Source: Deltaproteobacteria bacterium (lineage in GTDB: Bacteria > Desulfobacterota > DSM-4660 > Desulfatiglandales > HGW-15). Taken from it: DNA of 31,463 nt. Positions 24,637-31,463 of the stretch are shown in pieces. The notes beneath the pieces were generated by a model, which made no database searches, was not told the origin of the DNA, and saw only the letters and a program-made list of their open reading frames with translations. Each line of letters opens with the position of its first letter. Within the stretch, counting starts at the first letter, position 1. The translations under genes were made by a program, and so were the position numbers. Location: contig JAGVAP010000147.1 of NCBI GenBank assembly GCA_020060215.1, positions 1 through 31,463 on the forward strand, written 5' to 3'.

Positions 24637-24761
24637 GAGAAGGGGGCAAAAAACCCTGAATTCGCCGATTACGGGCGAATAGTAGCAAATATATGGAATT
24701 TTTTAACCTGACCGATTTTGGGGCGAAATCGGACAGGATTTTTGTTGCCTGAATTTGTGAG

Positions 24762-24782
24762 AATCCAGAACCGATTGAAAAT
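24762..24782 (+). repeat. Right copy of the 21-bp repeat
   Basis: The same 21-mer as at 15601-15621 with a single T-to-C change (core CCAGAACCGATTGAAAAT), in direct orientation. It is followed by further partial copies (CCTGAACTGATTGA at 24788, AACTGATTGA at 24811). Confidence 0.6.
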
Positions 24783-24791
24783 GAAATCCTG

Positions 24792-24829
24792 AACTGATTG
24801 ACGGCGGACAAACTGATTGACGGCGGACA
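24792..24829 (+). repeat. Tandem pair of an exact 19-bp repeat
   Basis: AACTGATTGACGGCGGACA occurs twice back to back (24792-24810 and 24811-24829). Read from the outside it starts TGTCCGCCGTCAATC, a TGT-type transposon end. Together with the copy at 24765 it forms a three-site array like the multiple transposase sites at Mu, Tn7 or IS21-type ends. Confidence 0.65.
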
Positions 24830-24835
24830 CAACCC

Positions 24836-24864
24836 TTGACAACCCCTGTCCTCTCTTGTATTAA
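24836..24864 (+). promoter_or_regulatory. Promoter of the tetR-efflux operon
   Basis: TTGACA (24836-24841), a 17-bp spacer and TATTAA (24859-24864), about 50 bp before the tetR ATG. The -35 lies only 6 bp from the repeat array, so the mobile element ends very close to, or may have supplied part of, the upstream promoter region. Confidence 0.65.
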
Positions 24865-24874
24865 CTATGTGGAC

Positions 24875-24892
24875 AAACCATCCGGTTAGTTT
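24875..24892. promoter_or_regulatory. Operator-like palindrome for the TetR regulator
   Basis: AAACCATCCGGTTAGTTT, matching its own reverse complement at 14 of 18 positions, with an AACC-N4-GGTT core. It lies just downstream of the -10, near the predicted transcription start, the usual place for TetR-family autorepression. Confidence 0.55.
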
Positions 24893-24913
24893 AACCTCCC
24901 GGGGAATCGAACC

Positions 24914-25579
24914 ATGAGCGCAAGACAGGGGGCTGCCCCCATCGACCCCGCTTCCGCCGAGGAGCGGATCCTGAAGGCCGCCACCGAGGAATTCGCGGCG
25001 AACGGATTCTATGGGGCCAGGACCCAGGCCATTGCCGATGCGGCCGGAGTCAACAAGGCCATGCTTCACTACTACTTCCGTTCCAAGGAAAATCTCTACA
25101 GCCAGGTGATCGGAGCCGCCCTGAAGAGGATCCTTACGCGCGTGGGCATGTCCTGGGCCGCAGAGGGGTCCCTCGAGGCCCGGGTGGAGAAGGTGGTGGA
25201 GACCTACATGGACGGCTACGAACAGAACCCCGCCCTGCTCAAGATCGTTCTCCGTGAGGTGGTGGACGGCGGAAGCCGGTTGAAGCGCGCCGCTGCAGAG
25301 ATGAAGAAGGCCGAATTCGCGCCGGACGGGTTATCCCCGATCCACTGGATCAGAGACGCCTCACGCGAGGTCGGCGTGCCCCCCGCGGAGACGATCCATT
25401 TCCTCGTCAATCTCATCGGCATGTGCCTGGTGAGCTTCATCAGCCCCCTCTTTCTCGAGAGCATCCTGGATCTCGATGTCTCCGACATGAAGAGGTTTCT
25501 CAGGGATCGTCGCAGGGCCGTCAAATCCATGGTCTTCGCCTTTCTGGAAAACCCGAACGCAGGAAAGAGCAGGAAATGA
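24914..25579 (+). CDS. TetR/AcrR-family transcriptional regulator (CecR-like)
   Basis: A 221-residue regulator. The N-terminal TetR helix-turn-helix spans about 15-65 (EERILKAATEEFAANGFYG, TQAIADAAGVNKAMLHYYF, RSKENLYSQVIG). The C-terminal all-helical ligand-binding domain has ETYMDGYEQNPALLKIVLREV and a hydrophobic IHFLVNLIGMCLVSFISPLF stretch. It is first in an operon with HlyD, two ABC ATPases and two ABC-2 permeases, the order of the E. coli cecR-ybhGFSR locus (from memory). It probably represses its own operon through the palindrome at 24875 and is released by a toxic compound. The stop overlaps the hlyD start by 4 bp. Confidence 0.9.
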   Translation: MSARQGAAPIDPASAEERILKAATEEFAANGFYGARTQAIADAAGVNKAMLHYYFRSKENLYSQVIGAALKRILTRVGMSWAAEGSLEARVEKVVETYMDGYEQNPALLKIVLREVVDGGSRLKRAAAEMKKAEFAPDGLSPIHWIRDASREVGVPPAETIHFLVNLIGMCLVSFISPLFLESILDLDVSDMKRFLRDRRRAVKSMVFAFLENPNAGKSRK

Positions 25580-26751
25580 GAAGCGTGCGAAAGATTCTCC
25601 TCTTTTTCGTTTTGATCGCGGCAGCCGCAGGGATCGCCTTTTACTACTATGGTTACCGTCCCGGTCTCCATCCCGAGATCATCCGAACCTCCGGACACAT
25701 CGAGGTCACCGAGGTGGATATGAGTTTTCGGCTCGCGGGGCACGTGGCCGCGCTCCATGTGGACGAGGGATACGAGGTCGCAAAGGGGGCGCTGCTGGCC
25801 GAGCTCGACCGGGGAGTGATTCAGGCCCGCAGGGACCAGGCGGCTGCCCAGCTGGCGGAGCTGGAGGCGCGGGAAGCGAGCCTGATCGTCTCCATCCAGA
25901 TCAGGGAAGGCGTTCTCGATGCGGAGGTGAAGAGGGCCAGGGCGGCGGTCTCCGCTGCGGGAGCGCGCTACCGAAGCCTCAAGACCGGCTCCAGGGAGGA
26001 AGAGATTGCAGAGGCCGCCGCCGTCATGGAGCGTTCCAGGGCGGAGTGGGAGAATCGAAAAAGGGACTACGAGCGCATGAAGGATCTCTACGAGCGCAAG
26101 ATCATCTCCTTCAGTCAATTCGATGCGGCCCGGACCGCCGAGGAGTCGGCCCGCGCAGCGCTCGATGCCGCAGAGGAGCGCTACAAGCTCGTCCGGACAG
26201 GTCCCCGAAGCGAGCTGATCCAGGAGGGGGAGGCCAACCTGGAGGGGTCCGGCGCAGCCCTCGCCGCAGCCCAGATCGGCAGGCGGGAGGTGGACAAGAT
26301 GAGGCTCGACCTCAAGGTCGTCCAGGCGCAGGCCGCTCAGGCCAGGGCGCTCCTCAGGGTCGCGGAAGACGACCTTGCCAAATCCAGCCTCCACGCCCCC
26401 TTCGACGGTTTTGTCACGGTCAAGGACACGGAGCAGGGAGAGTACGTCCAGCCCGGAACGCCGGTCATCACCATCGCCCGCCTTGACGAGGTGTGGGTAA
26501 AGACCTACGTCCCTGAGACCCAGTTGGGGAAGATCTTCCTGGGGCAGAAGGCCGAGGTCATCAGCGACTCGTTTCCCGAGAAGACGTACCCTGGAGCGGT
26601 CACCTTCATCTCTCCCGAGGCCGAGTTCACGCCCAAAAATGTCCAGACCAGGGAGGAGCGGGTGAAGCTGGTCTATCGGATCAAGGTCACCCTCGAAAAC
26701 CCCCGGCAGGAACTGAAGCCCGGGATGCCCGTGGATGTGGTGATGAGGTAG
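25576..26751 (+). CDS. HlyD-family membrane fusion protein (YbhG-like)
   Basis: The ATG at 25576 overlaps the tetR stop (ATGA); the frame open further upstream lies inside tetR. The 391-residue product has one N-terminal membrane anchor (about 6-23), a lipoyl/barrel-sandwich half (SGHIEVTEVDMSFRLAGHV, VDEGYEVAKGALLAELD), a long alpha-helical hairpin rich in Ala, Glu and Arg (about 85-270), and the returning half-motif LHAPFDGFVTVKDTEQGEYV followed by a beta-barrel. It would bridge the inner-membrane ABC exporter to an outer-membrane TolC-type channel, which is not encoded here. It is followed 4 bp later by the first ATPase gene. Confidence 0.93.
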   Translation: MRSVRKILLFFVLIAAAAGIAFYYYGYRPGLHPEIIRTSGHIEVTEVDMSFRLAGHVAALHVDEGYEVAKGALLAELDRGVIQARRDQAAAQLAELEAREASLIVSIQIREGVLDAEVKRARAAVSAAGARYRSLKTGSREEEIAEAAAVMERSRAEWENRKRDYERMKDLYERKIISFSQFDAARTAEESARAALDAAEERYKLVRTGPRSELIQEGEANLEGSGAALAAAQIGRREVDKMRLDLKVVQAQAAQARALLRVAEDDLAKSSLHAPFDGFVTVKDTEQGEYVQPGTPVITIARLDEVWVKTYVPETQLGKIFLGQKAEVISDSFPEKTYPGAVTFISPEAEFTPKNVQTREERVKLVYRIKVTLENPRQELKPGMPVDVVMR

Positions 26752-26755
26752 GGCC

Positions 26756-27688
26756 ATGGCCGGTGTCGTGGAGGTGACGAATCTTTCCCGTTCCTTCGAA
26801 GAGACCCGGGCGCTAACCTCGGTTTCCTTTTCGGTGGAGGAGGGCGAGATCTTCGGGCTGGTGGGCCCTGACGGCGCAGGAAAGACGACTTGCCTCCGGA
26901 TCCTCTGCGGTCTGTTGCCCCCTTCCTCGGGAAACGTGATGGTCCTTGGCCGGGACATGGCCCTGGACCCCGAGCCGGCCAAGGCCCACATCGGCTACAT
27001 GGCACAGCCCGCCCGCCTCTACGAGGAGCTGAGCGTGGCGGAAAACATCCGGTTCTATGCGCAGATCCATGAGGTCCCGCCCGAGCGGTACAGGCGGAGG
27101 ATGGACCGTCTCCTGGAATTCAGCGGCCTCGCTCCTTTTACGGGCCGGCTCTTCCGGGATCTGTCGGGCGGCATGAAGCAGAAGGTCGGTCTCACCTGCG
27201 CCCTGATCCACACCCCGAAGGTGCTGTTCCTGGATGAGCCGACGAACGGTGTGGACCCGGTCTCCCGCCGGGACTTCTGGAAGATCCTCTATGAGCTGCG
27301 AAGGGAGCGGGTCACCATCGTGGTGGCTTCCACCTACCTGGACGAAGTGGACCGATGCCATCGCGTAGCCCTCTTCGACAGGGGCCGCATCCGCCTGATC
27401 ATGGAGCCCACGGCCATGAGGGGACTCATGACCGGGCAGCTCTACAATCTCGTCGTGCCGGACCGCCAGAAAACGCTGAAGGTCCTCCGCGGACTCCCCC
27501 TGGTGCTCCGCAGCTCCGTCTTCGGCGCGGGGATCCATTTCTCCACGGCGAACGAGTCGGATCTCCCGCTCATAGAGAGCGCGCTCCTGGACGCAGGCAT
27601 GGCCTCGTTCGAGCTGACGCCGATCACCCCGGGGCTCGAAGACGTGTACCTTTCCCTGATCGCGGAACAGGAAGGTGTGACCCCATGA
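26756..27688 (+). CDS. ABC transporter ATP-binding protein (YbhF N-terminal half-like)
   Basis: A 310-residue nucleotide-binding subunit. Walker A GPDGAGKTT is at 37-45, the Q-loop is near YMAQPARLYEELS, the signature LSGGMKQKVGL starts at 136, and Walker B is VLFLDEPTNGVDP. The switch position that normally carries His reads VASTYLDE, with Thr193 in its place, so this subunit may form a degenerate ATP site. A C-terminal regulatory tail ends GLEDVYLSLIAEQEG, as in drug-export ATPases. Its stop overlaps the start of the second ATPase. In E. coli the two equivalent domains are, as I recall, fused in YbhF; here they are separate genes. Confidence 0.92.
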   Translation: MAGVVEVTNLSRSFEETRALTSVSFSVEEGEIFGLVGPDGAGKTTCLRILCGLLPPSSGNVMVLGRDMALDPEPAKAHIGYMAQPARLYEELSVAENIRFYAQIHEVPPERYRRRMDRLLEFSGLAPFTGRLFRDLSGGMKQKVGLTCALIHTPKVLFLDEPTNGVDPVSRRDFWKILYELRRERVTIVVASTYLDEVDRCHRVALFDRGRIRLIMEPTAMRGLMTGQLYNLVVPDRQKTLKVLRGLPLVLRSSVFGAGIHFSTANESDLPLIESALLDAGMASFELTPITPGLEDVYLSLIAEQEGVTP

Positions 27689-28611
27689 ACAAGGCGGTCG
27701 TCCTCAAAGACGTGGTCAAGCGGTTCGGAGAGTTTACCGCCGTGGATCATATCTCCATGGAGATCGCCGCAGGCGAGATCTTCGGCTTCCTGGGCCCGAA
27801 CGGCGCCGGGAAGTCCACGACCATACGGATGCTCTGCGGCCTGCTCAGGCCCAGCTCCGGCGAGGGGCGGGTCCATGGCCTGGATATCGTCACCCAGTCT
27901 GAGGAGATCAAGTCGAGGCTGGGGTATATGTCCCAGAGGTTCTCCCTCTACGACGACCTCCGGGTGGAGGAGAACATGGCCTTTTTCGGGGGCATATACG
28001 GGCTCGAATCCCGTCTCGTCCGGAGACGCACCGAGGAGGTCCTTCGGCTCACCGGGCTCGCCGACCGCCGAACCTCCATGACCAAGGACCTCCCCGGCGG
28101 CCTGAAGCAGCGGCTCGCCCTTGGCTGCGCCCTGCTCCACGAGCCGCCCATCATCTTTCTGGATGAGCCCACCTCAGGGGTCGACCCCGCGACCAGGCGT
28201 AACTTCTGGGACCTCATCTATGTCCTCGCGGACCAGGGGGTGACCGTGTTCGTGACCACCCACTACATGGAAGAGGCGGAATACTGCAACCGCATCGCCC
28301 TGATCGACCGGGGCAGGCTCATTGCCCTGGGCTCCCCTGAGGAGCTGAAGAAGAAACACCTTCAAGGCTCGATCTACGAGGTCGAGATGGACGACGCCCT
28401 CCAGGGCGCGGAGGCCTTGGCCGGCGTGGAACAGATCCTGGATGCGGCGGTATTCGGCAGGTCCCTGCATGTGCGGATCAGCGACGGGCAAGGGCCGGAG
28501 ATGTTCCTCACCGGCTGTCTCAGAAAGGCCGGACTCACCCACGGGAGGATTCAGAGGATCGATCCTTCCCTGGAGGACGTCTTCGTGGCCCTGGTGGGCC
28601 GGGACCGATGA
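27685..28611 (+). CDS. ABC transporter ATP-binding protein (YbhF C-terminal half-like)
   Basis: The ATG at 27685 overlaps the stop of the first ATPase by 4 bp. The 308-residue product has Walker A GPNGAGKST, Q-loop YMSQRFSLYDDL, signature LPGGLKQRLAL (Pro in place of the usual Ser), Walker B IIFLDEPTSGVDP and a canonical H-loop His in FVTTHYMEEAE. The C-terminal tail ends RIDPSLEDVFVALVG. It probably pairs with the upstream ATPase as an asymmetric heterodimer energising the two ABC-2 permeases. A 145-bp spacer follows before the first permease. Confidence 0.93.
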   Translation: MNKAVVLKDVVKRFGEFTAVDHISMEIAAGEIFGFLGPNGAGKSTTIRMLCGLLRPSSGEGRVHGLDIVTQSEEIKSRLGYMSQRFSLYDDLRVEENMAFFGGIYGLESRLVRRRTEEVLRLTGLADRRTSMTKDLPGGLKQRLALGCALLHEPPIIFLDEPTSGVDPATRRNFWDLIYVLADQGVTVFVTTHYMEEAEYCNRIALIDRGRLIALGSPEELKKKHLQGSIYEVEMDDALQGAEALAGVEQILDAAVFGRSLHVRISDGQGPEMFLTGCLRKAGLTHGRIQRIDPSLEDVFVALVGRDR

Positions 28612-28756
28612 TTGGTCATCGGTCACCGGTCATTTGCCGTTCGTGCTCGGTCGTCGGCCATTGCGCGAGCATGGCGCATACCGGCACCCCTGTCGGTTAC
28701 CGTTTGTAAGTGGTCGTGCTGAGGGATCGTCGACCATTGGGCAAAGGACGGATTTC

Positions 28757-29893
28757 ATGAGACCGCGAAGGATCAAGGCACTGGCGGGTAAGGAGTTCGT
28801 GCAGATGACGCGGGACATCCGCAGTCTCCTGGGAGGTCTCTTTCTGCCCCTGCTGATGATCTTTCTCTTCGGGTATGCGCTGAGCCTGGATGTGGACCGG
28901 ATCCCCGTCCTCATCCTCGATGAGGATCGAACGCCCTCTTCCAGGGAGTTCATCTCTCTGCTGACCGGTTCCCGCTACTTCACCCTGGTCAGGACCCTCG
29001 AGGACCAGGAAGAGATCGACGAGGCCCTGGACCGGGGCGACGGTCTCCTCGCCCTGGTCGTGCCGTGGGGGTTCTCCGCCAGTGTGAAACATGGGTTGAA
29101 GGCGCCGGTGCAGGCGATCTTCGACGGGTCCGACTCCAACACGGCAAGCATTGCCCTCGGCTACCTGAAGGGGGTGGCGGCAGGGTTCGACCTGCAGGTC
29201 CAGGCGAAGCGGATTCGGAAAGCCGGTCTCAAGATGGTGGACATGCCGATCGAGCCCAGGATCCGGGTGTGGTTCAACCCGGAGATGAAGAGCAGAAACT
29301 TCATCATCCCGGGTCTGACCGCAGTGATCATGATGGCCATCTGCTCTCTCATGACCGCCCTGAGCGTTTCCAAGGAAAAGGAGACGGGGACCCTGGAACA
29401 GCTCCTCTCCACCCCGATCTCCAGCGGCGAAATCCTTGTCGGAAAGCTTCTTCCCTACCTTGCCCTCGGGCTGGTCCAGCTTGCCCTGGTGGTAGGTGCG
29501 GGCGTGCTCCTCTTTCAGGTCCCCTTTCGAGGCAGCTACCTGGATCTGCTGCTCACCGCGCTGGTGTTTCTCGTGGGCACCCTGTCATGGGGTCTTTTCA
29601 TCTCGGTCATTGCCCGAAGCCAGCTGCAGGCCAGCCAGATCGCCATGCTCAGCGCCTTCCTCCCTTCCTTTCTCCTGTCGGGCTTCATCTACCCGATCGA
29701 GAATATGCCCATCGCCCTTCAGGTCATCACCTTCATCGTCCCTGCCCGCTATTTCGTCGACATCCTGAGGGGGCTCTTCCTCCAGGGCGTCGGCCTTTCC
29801 GTCCTCTGGCCCGAGTTCCTTGCCCTGGTGCTCTATGCGGTCCTTATCCTGAACCTGGCCGGAAAACGATTCTCCAAGAGGCTCAGGATATGA
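28757..29893 (+). CDS. ABC-2 type permease (YbhS-like)
   Basis: The ATG at 28757 (MRPRRIKALAGKEFVQMTRD) is preceded by AAAGGA; the frame open further upstream overlaps the ATPase gene. The 378-residue product follows the ABC-2 exporter plan: N-terminal KEFVQMTRD coupling region, first membrane segment (LFLPLLMIFLFGYALSL), a large extracytoplasmic domain (about 45-180), then five segments with the conserved SVSKEKETGTLEQLLSTPIS loop and FLLSGFIYPIENMP. It pairs with the downstream permease to form the exporter channel. The stop overlaps the next gene by 4 bp. Confidence 0.93.
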   Translation: MRPRRIKALAGKEFVQMTRDIRSLLGGLFLPLLMIFLFGYALSLDVDRIPVLILDEDRTPSSREFISLLTGSRYFTLVRTLEDQEEIDEALDRGDGLLALVVPWGFSASVKHGLKAPVQAIFDGSDSNTASIALGYLKGVAAGFDLQVQAKRIRKAGLKMVDMPIEPRIRVWFNPEMKSRNFIIPGLTAVIMMAICSLMTALSVSKEKETGTLEQLLSTPISSGEILVGKLLPYLALGLVQLALVVGAGVLLFQVPFRGSYLDLLLTALVFLVGTLSWGLFISVIARSQLQASQIAMLSAFLPSFLLSGFIYPIENMPIALQVITFIVPARYFVDILRGLFLQGVGLSVLWPEFLALVLYAVLILNLAGKRFSKRLRI

Positions 29894-31044
29894 GACTCCT
29901 CATCCTCAGGGTCAAGGTCCTCCTTCGGAAGGAACTGCTCCAGGTCTTTCGGGATCCGCGATTGCGATTTCTCATGATCCTGCCCCCGATTCTTCAGCTC
30001 GTGGCCTTCGGGTACGCTGCAAACCTGGACCTGAGGAACATCCCCGTGGCGCTCTATGATGAAGACAACTCCCCCCTTTCCCGGGACCTGGCATTCGCCT
30101 TTTCTTCTTCCGGTTACTTCAAATTCGTCTCCCACATCCGAAGCGCCGGAGAATTGAAGACGATCCTGGACAGGGGACGGATCCGGGCCGTGCTCCATTT
30201 CGGCCCCAAGCTGGCGGAGAAGGTGGAAGGGGGCGAGACGGCACTGGTGCAGGTGATCGTGGCGGGCACGAATTCCAACACCGCATCCCTGGTGCAAAGC
30301 TACTCCGGGCAGATCATCGAGAGGTTCAACCGGTCGCGGCTGGAGAAGCTCATGGGCAGGAACCCCCTGCTGAAGAGGATCATCCCTTCGGGGTCGGGGG
30401 GAATCGTCCTGCTGGACGTGCGGGTCTGGTACAACGAGGAGCTCATCTCCAGAAACTTCTACGTGCCGGGGATCATCGCGCTGGTCATCATGGTGTCGGT
30501 GCTCAACCTGACCGCCATGGCCATCGTGAGGGAGAAAGAGGTAGGCACCATGGAGCAGATGATGGTGACCCCCATCAGACCCGTGGAGTTCATCCTGGGC
30601 AAGACCATCCCCTTCGCGCTGATCGGGATCTTCCAGGTCGCCCTCATCACCTCCATCGGGGTCTTCTGGTTCGGGGTGCCCATGCGAGGGAGCCTGGTCC
30701 TGCTCTTCGGCGCCCTCCTGATCTATCTCCTTTCCTTCCTGGCCCTGGGTCTGTTCATCTCCACCATCAGCCGCAACCAGCAGCAGGCCCTCGTGACCAC
30801 ATTCTTCTTCACCTTCCCCATCATCCTGCTCTCCGGCTTCATCTTTCCCATCGCCAACATGCCCGTGATCATCCAGTACCTCACCTATGTCAACCCGCTT
30901 CGCTACTTCCTGGTCATCATCCGGGACATCTTCCTCAAGGGGACCGGGCTGGGACTCCTCTGGCCCGAGATGGCCGCCCTCCTGGCCATCGGGATCGTCG
31001 TGATGACGCTCGCCGTGCGCCGGGTGAGCAAGACCCTGGACTGA
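29890..31044 (+). CDS. ABC-2 type permease (YbhR-like)
   Basis: The ATG at 29890 overlaps the upstream permease stop (ATGA). The 384-residue product has the same architecture: RKELLQVFRDPRLRFLMILP at the N-terminus, one membrane segment, a periplasmic domain ending VRVWYNEELISRNFYVPGI, then five segments with the loop IVREKEVGTMEQMMVTPIRP and ILLSGFIFPIANMPVIIQYL. It would complete a tripartite efflux system with HlyD and the two ATPases. It is the last gene of the operon. No clear terminator follows; the 110 bp downstream carry only short GCGCTATG-type repeats. Confidence 0.93.
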   Translation: MRLLILRVKVLLRKELLQVFRDPRLRFLMILPPILQLVAFGYAANLDLRNIPVALYDEDNSPLSRDLAFAFSSSGYFKFVSHIRSAGELKTILDRGRIRAVLHFGPKLAEKVEGGETALVQVIVAGTNSNTASLVQSYSGQIIERFNRSRLEKLMGRNPLLKRIIPSGSGGIVLLDVRVWYNEELISRNFYVPGIIALVIMVSVLNLTAMAIVREKEVGTMEQMMVTPIRPVEFILGKTIPFALIGIFQVALITSIGVFWFGVPMRGSLVLLFGALLIYLLSFLALGLFISTISRNQQQALVTTFFFTFPIILLSGFIFPIANMPVIIQYLTYVNPLRYFLVIIRDIFLKGTGLGLLWPEMAALLAIGIVVMTLAVRRVSKTLD

Positions 31045-31154
31045 GGGAGCAAAGCGCAATCAGCAAGGGGCATCGAGCAAAGAGCACGGCGCAAACCGCC
31101 CATCCCCCTTCTTCTGCCGGCCTGCGCTCTGCTCTATGCGCTATGCGCTCTTTC

Positions 31155-31463
31155 TCACGGCACCGGCCTGGAGTCCGACCCGCCGCCGCTGCTCGTTACG
31201 GTCACTGCGGATGGCCGCTCAACCACCCCGTAGAAGGTCGTCCGGTAGAAGTTGAGCCAGCTCTTCCACCCCAGGAGCCCGAACCCCTCGGCCGTCAACA
31301 TCACGTCGGGCTGCTCGGAAGAGGTCGCGACCACGGTCAGGGTGCCGCCCCCCTCGTCGTAGGTCACGGATTCGATGGTCACGACATCCCGGGGGAGAGA
31401 TTTCGTGGCACTCCCTCCACCGCTGCTCGTCACGGTGACCGAGGACGGCCTTTCCGAAATGCC
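31155..31463 (-). CDS. C-terminal part of a repeat-containing, probably secreted protein (5' end outside window)
   Basis: The frame is open to the window end on the minus strand; 102 codons are visible. It reads as a beta-rich domain (DVVTIESVTYDEGGGTLTVV, TSSEQPDVMLTAEGFGLLGW) bounded by two copies of a linker: ERPSSVTVTSSGGGSATKSL and ERPSAVTVTSSGGGSDSRPV. This suggests a tandem array of domains of about 80 residues joined by Ser/Gly linkers, as in exported surface proteins. Neither the signal peptide nor the rest of the array is in the window. No family recognised. It converges on the efflux operon. Confidence 0.65.
   Translation of the reverse strand, partial: GISERPSSVTVTSSGGGSATKSLPRDVVTIESVTYDEGGGTLTVVATSSEQPDVMLTAEGFGLLGWKSWLNFYRTTFYGVVERPSAVTVTSSGGGSDSRPVP

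Larger units (their letters stand above)
15601..24829 (+). mobile_element. Reduced Mu-like prophage or capsid-carrying transposon (ends approximate)
   Basis: The gene order matches the left end of Mu: leftward repressor, divergent operators, small HTH protein, DDE transposase, AAA+ activator. It is followed only by two small ORFs, a major capsid protein and a tape-measure protein. The segment has lower GC and different codon use from both flanks. The limits given run from the left copy of a shared repeat (15601) to the end of a repeat array on the right (24829); these are the likely transposase-binding ends but not proven termini. No 5-bp target duplication could be identified. Terminase, portal, protease, tail tube, sheath, baseplate and lysis genes are absent. 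Host genes on either side (Smr, TetR) are intact. Confidence 0.8.
24637..24913. other. 277-bp intergenic region: right end of the element and tetR promoter
   Basis: No gene. It holds two 7-bp stem-loops (24660-24680 ATTCGCC/GGCGAAT and 24712-24732 CCGATTT/AAATCGG), a series of related repeats (24707-24829) with the core GAACTGATTGA, then the tetR promoter and operator. The junction between mobile element and host DNA probably lies at or just after 24829. Confidence 0.6.

Noticed and set aside
15601..24782. The 21-bp direct repeats as attL/attR of a tyrosine-recombinase prophage
   Set aside because: No tyrosine or serine integrase and no tRNA gene is present. The element carries MuA/MuB-type genes, and further partial copies of the repeat exist on the right side, which fits binding sites better than an att core.
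25216..26991. Long minus-strand open frame (591 codons) opposite the tetR and hlyD genes
   Set aside because: It is a mirror of GC-rich coding DNA. The plus strand encodes clear TetR and HlyD families, and the antisense product has no recognisable domain.
29833..31059. Long minus-strand open frame (408 codons), His/Asp/Glu-rich, opposite the second permease
   Set aside because: Its composition is the antisense image of a membrane protein; the sense frame is an unmistakable ABC-2 permease.

Overview
The window looks like a GC-rich chromosome segment from a strictly anaerobic deltaproteobacterium (Desulfobacterota-like). This is inferred from the gene set: a corrinoid-activating Fe-S protein, a UroD-type methyltransferase, a DUF3786 protein, a TRAP transporter, hybrid signalling kinases that begin TEKPTYEELEQ, and scattered palindromic repeats. 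No rRNA, tRNA or CRISPR array was seen.

Layout. (1) 1-3043, plus strand: the 3' end of a D-2-hydroxyacid dehydrogenase, an FGGY sugar kinase (ATGA overlap) and a UxuB-type SDR fructuronate reductase, together a hexuronate/sugar-acid catabolic operon. (2) 7833-3086, minus strand: a complete dctP-dctQ-dctM TRAP transporter, a small Cys-rich protein and a hybrid histidine kinase, probably the uptake and sensing side of the same sugar-acid module. (3) 8532-11300, plus strand: a reductive activator of corrinoid proteins followed by a UroD/MtaA-like methyltransferase. (4) 14287-11367, minus strand: DUF3786 protein, PurE, Sua5/YrdC and a radical SAM/SPASM protein, closely spaced. (5) 14450-15118, plus strand: an Smr-domain protein.

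(6) About 15.6-24.83 kb is a lower-GC mobile element with Mu-like gene order: a leftward XRE repressor, twin palindromic operators in a divergent promoter region, a small HTH protein, a MuA-type DDE transposase, a MuB-type AAA+ ATPase, two small ORFs, a phage major capsid protein and a tape-measure protein. Terminase, portal, protease, tail tube/sheath, baseplate and lysis genes are all absent. Large hairpins sit after muB and between the capsid and tape-measure genes. Related short repeats lie just outside the repressor on the left and just beyond the tape-measure gene on the right, where Mu transposase end sites would be. This is the most unusual part of the window. It is either a strongly reduced Mu-like prophage or a compact capsid-carrying transposon or satellite.

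(7) 24914-31044, plus strand: a TetR regulator, HlyD-type membrane fusion protein, two separate ABC ATPases and two ABC-2 permeases. The order matches the E. coli cecR-ybhGFSR efflux operon, but the double ATPase is split into two genes. Four of the five junctions overlap or nearly abut. A consensus-like promoter and an 18-bp operator-like palindrome precede tetR. (8) 31155-31463, minus strand: the C-terminal end of a repeat-containing, probably secreted protein running off the window.

All identifications come from reading motifs and from memory of protein families. No database search was run.
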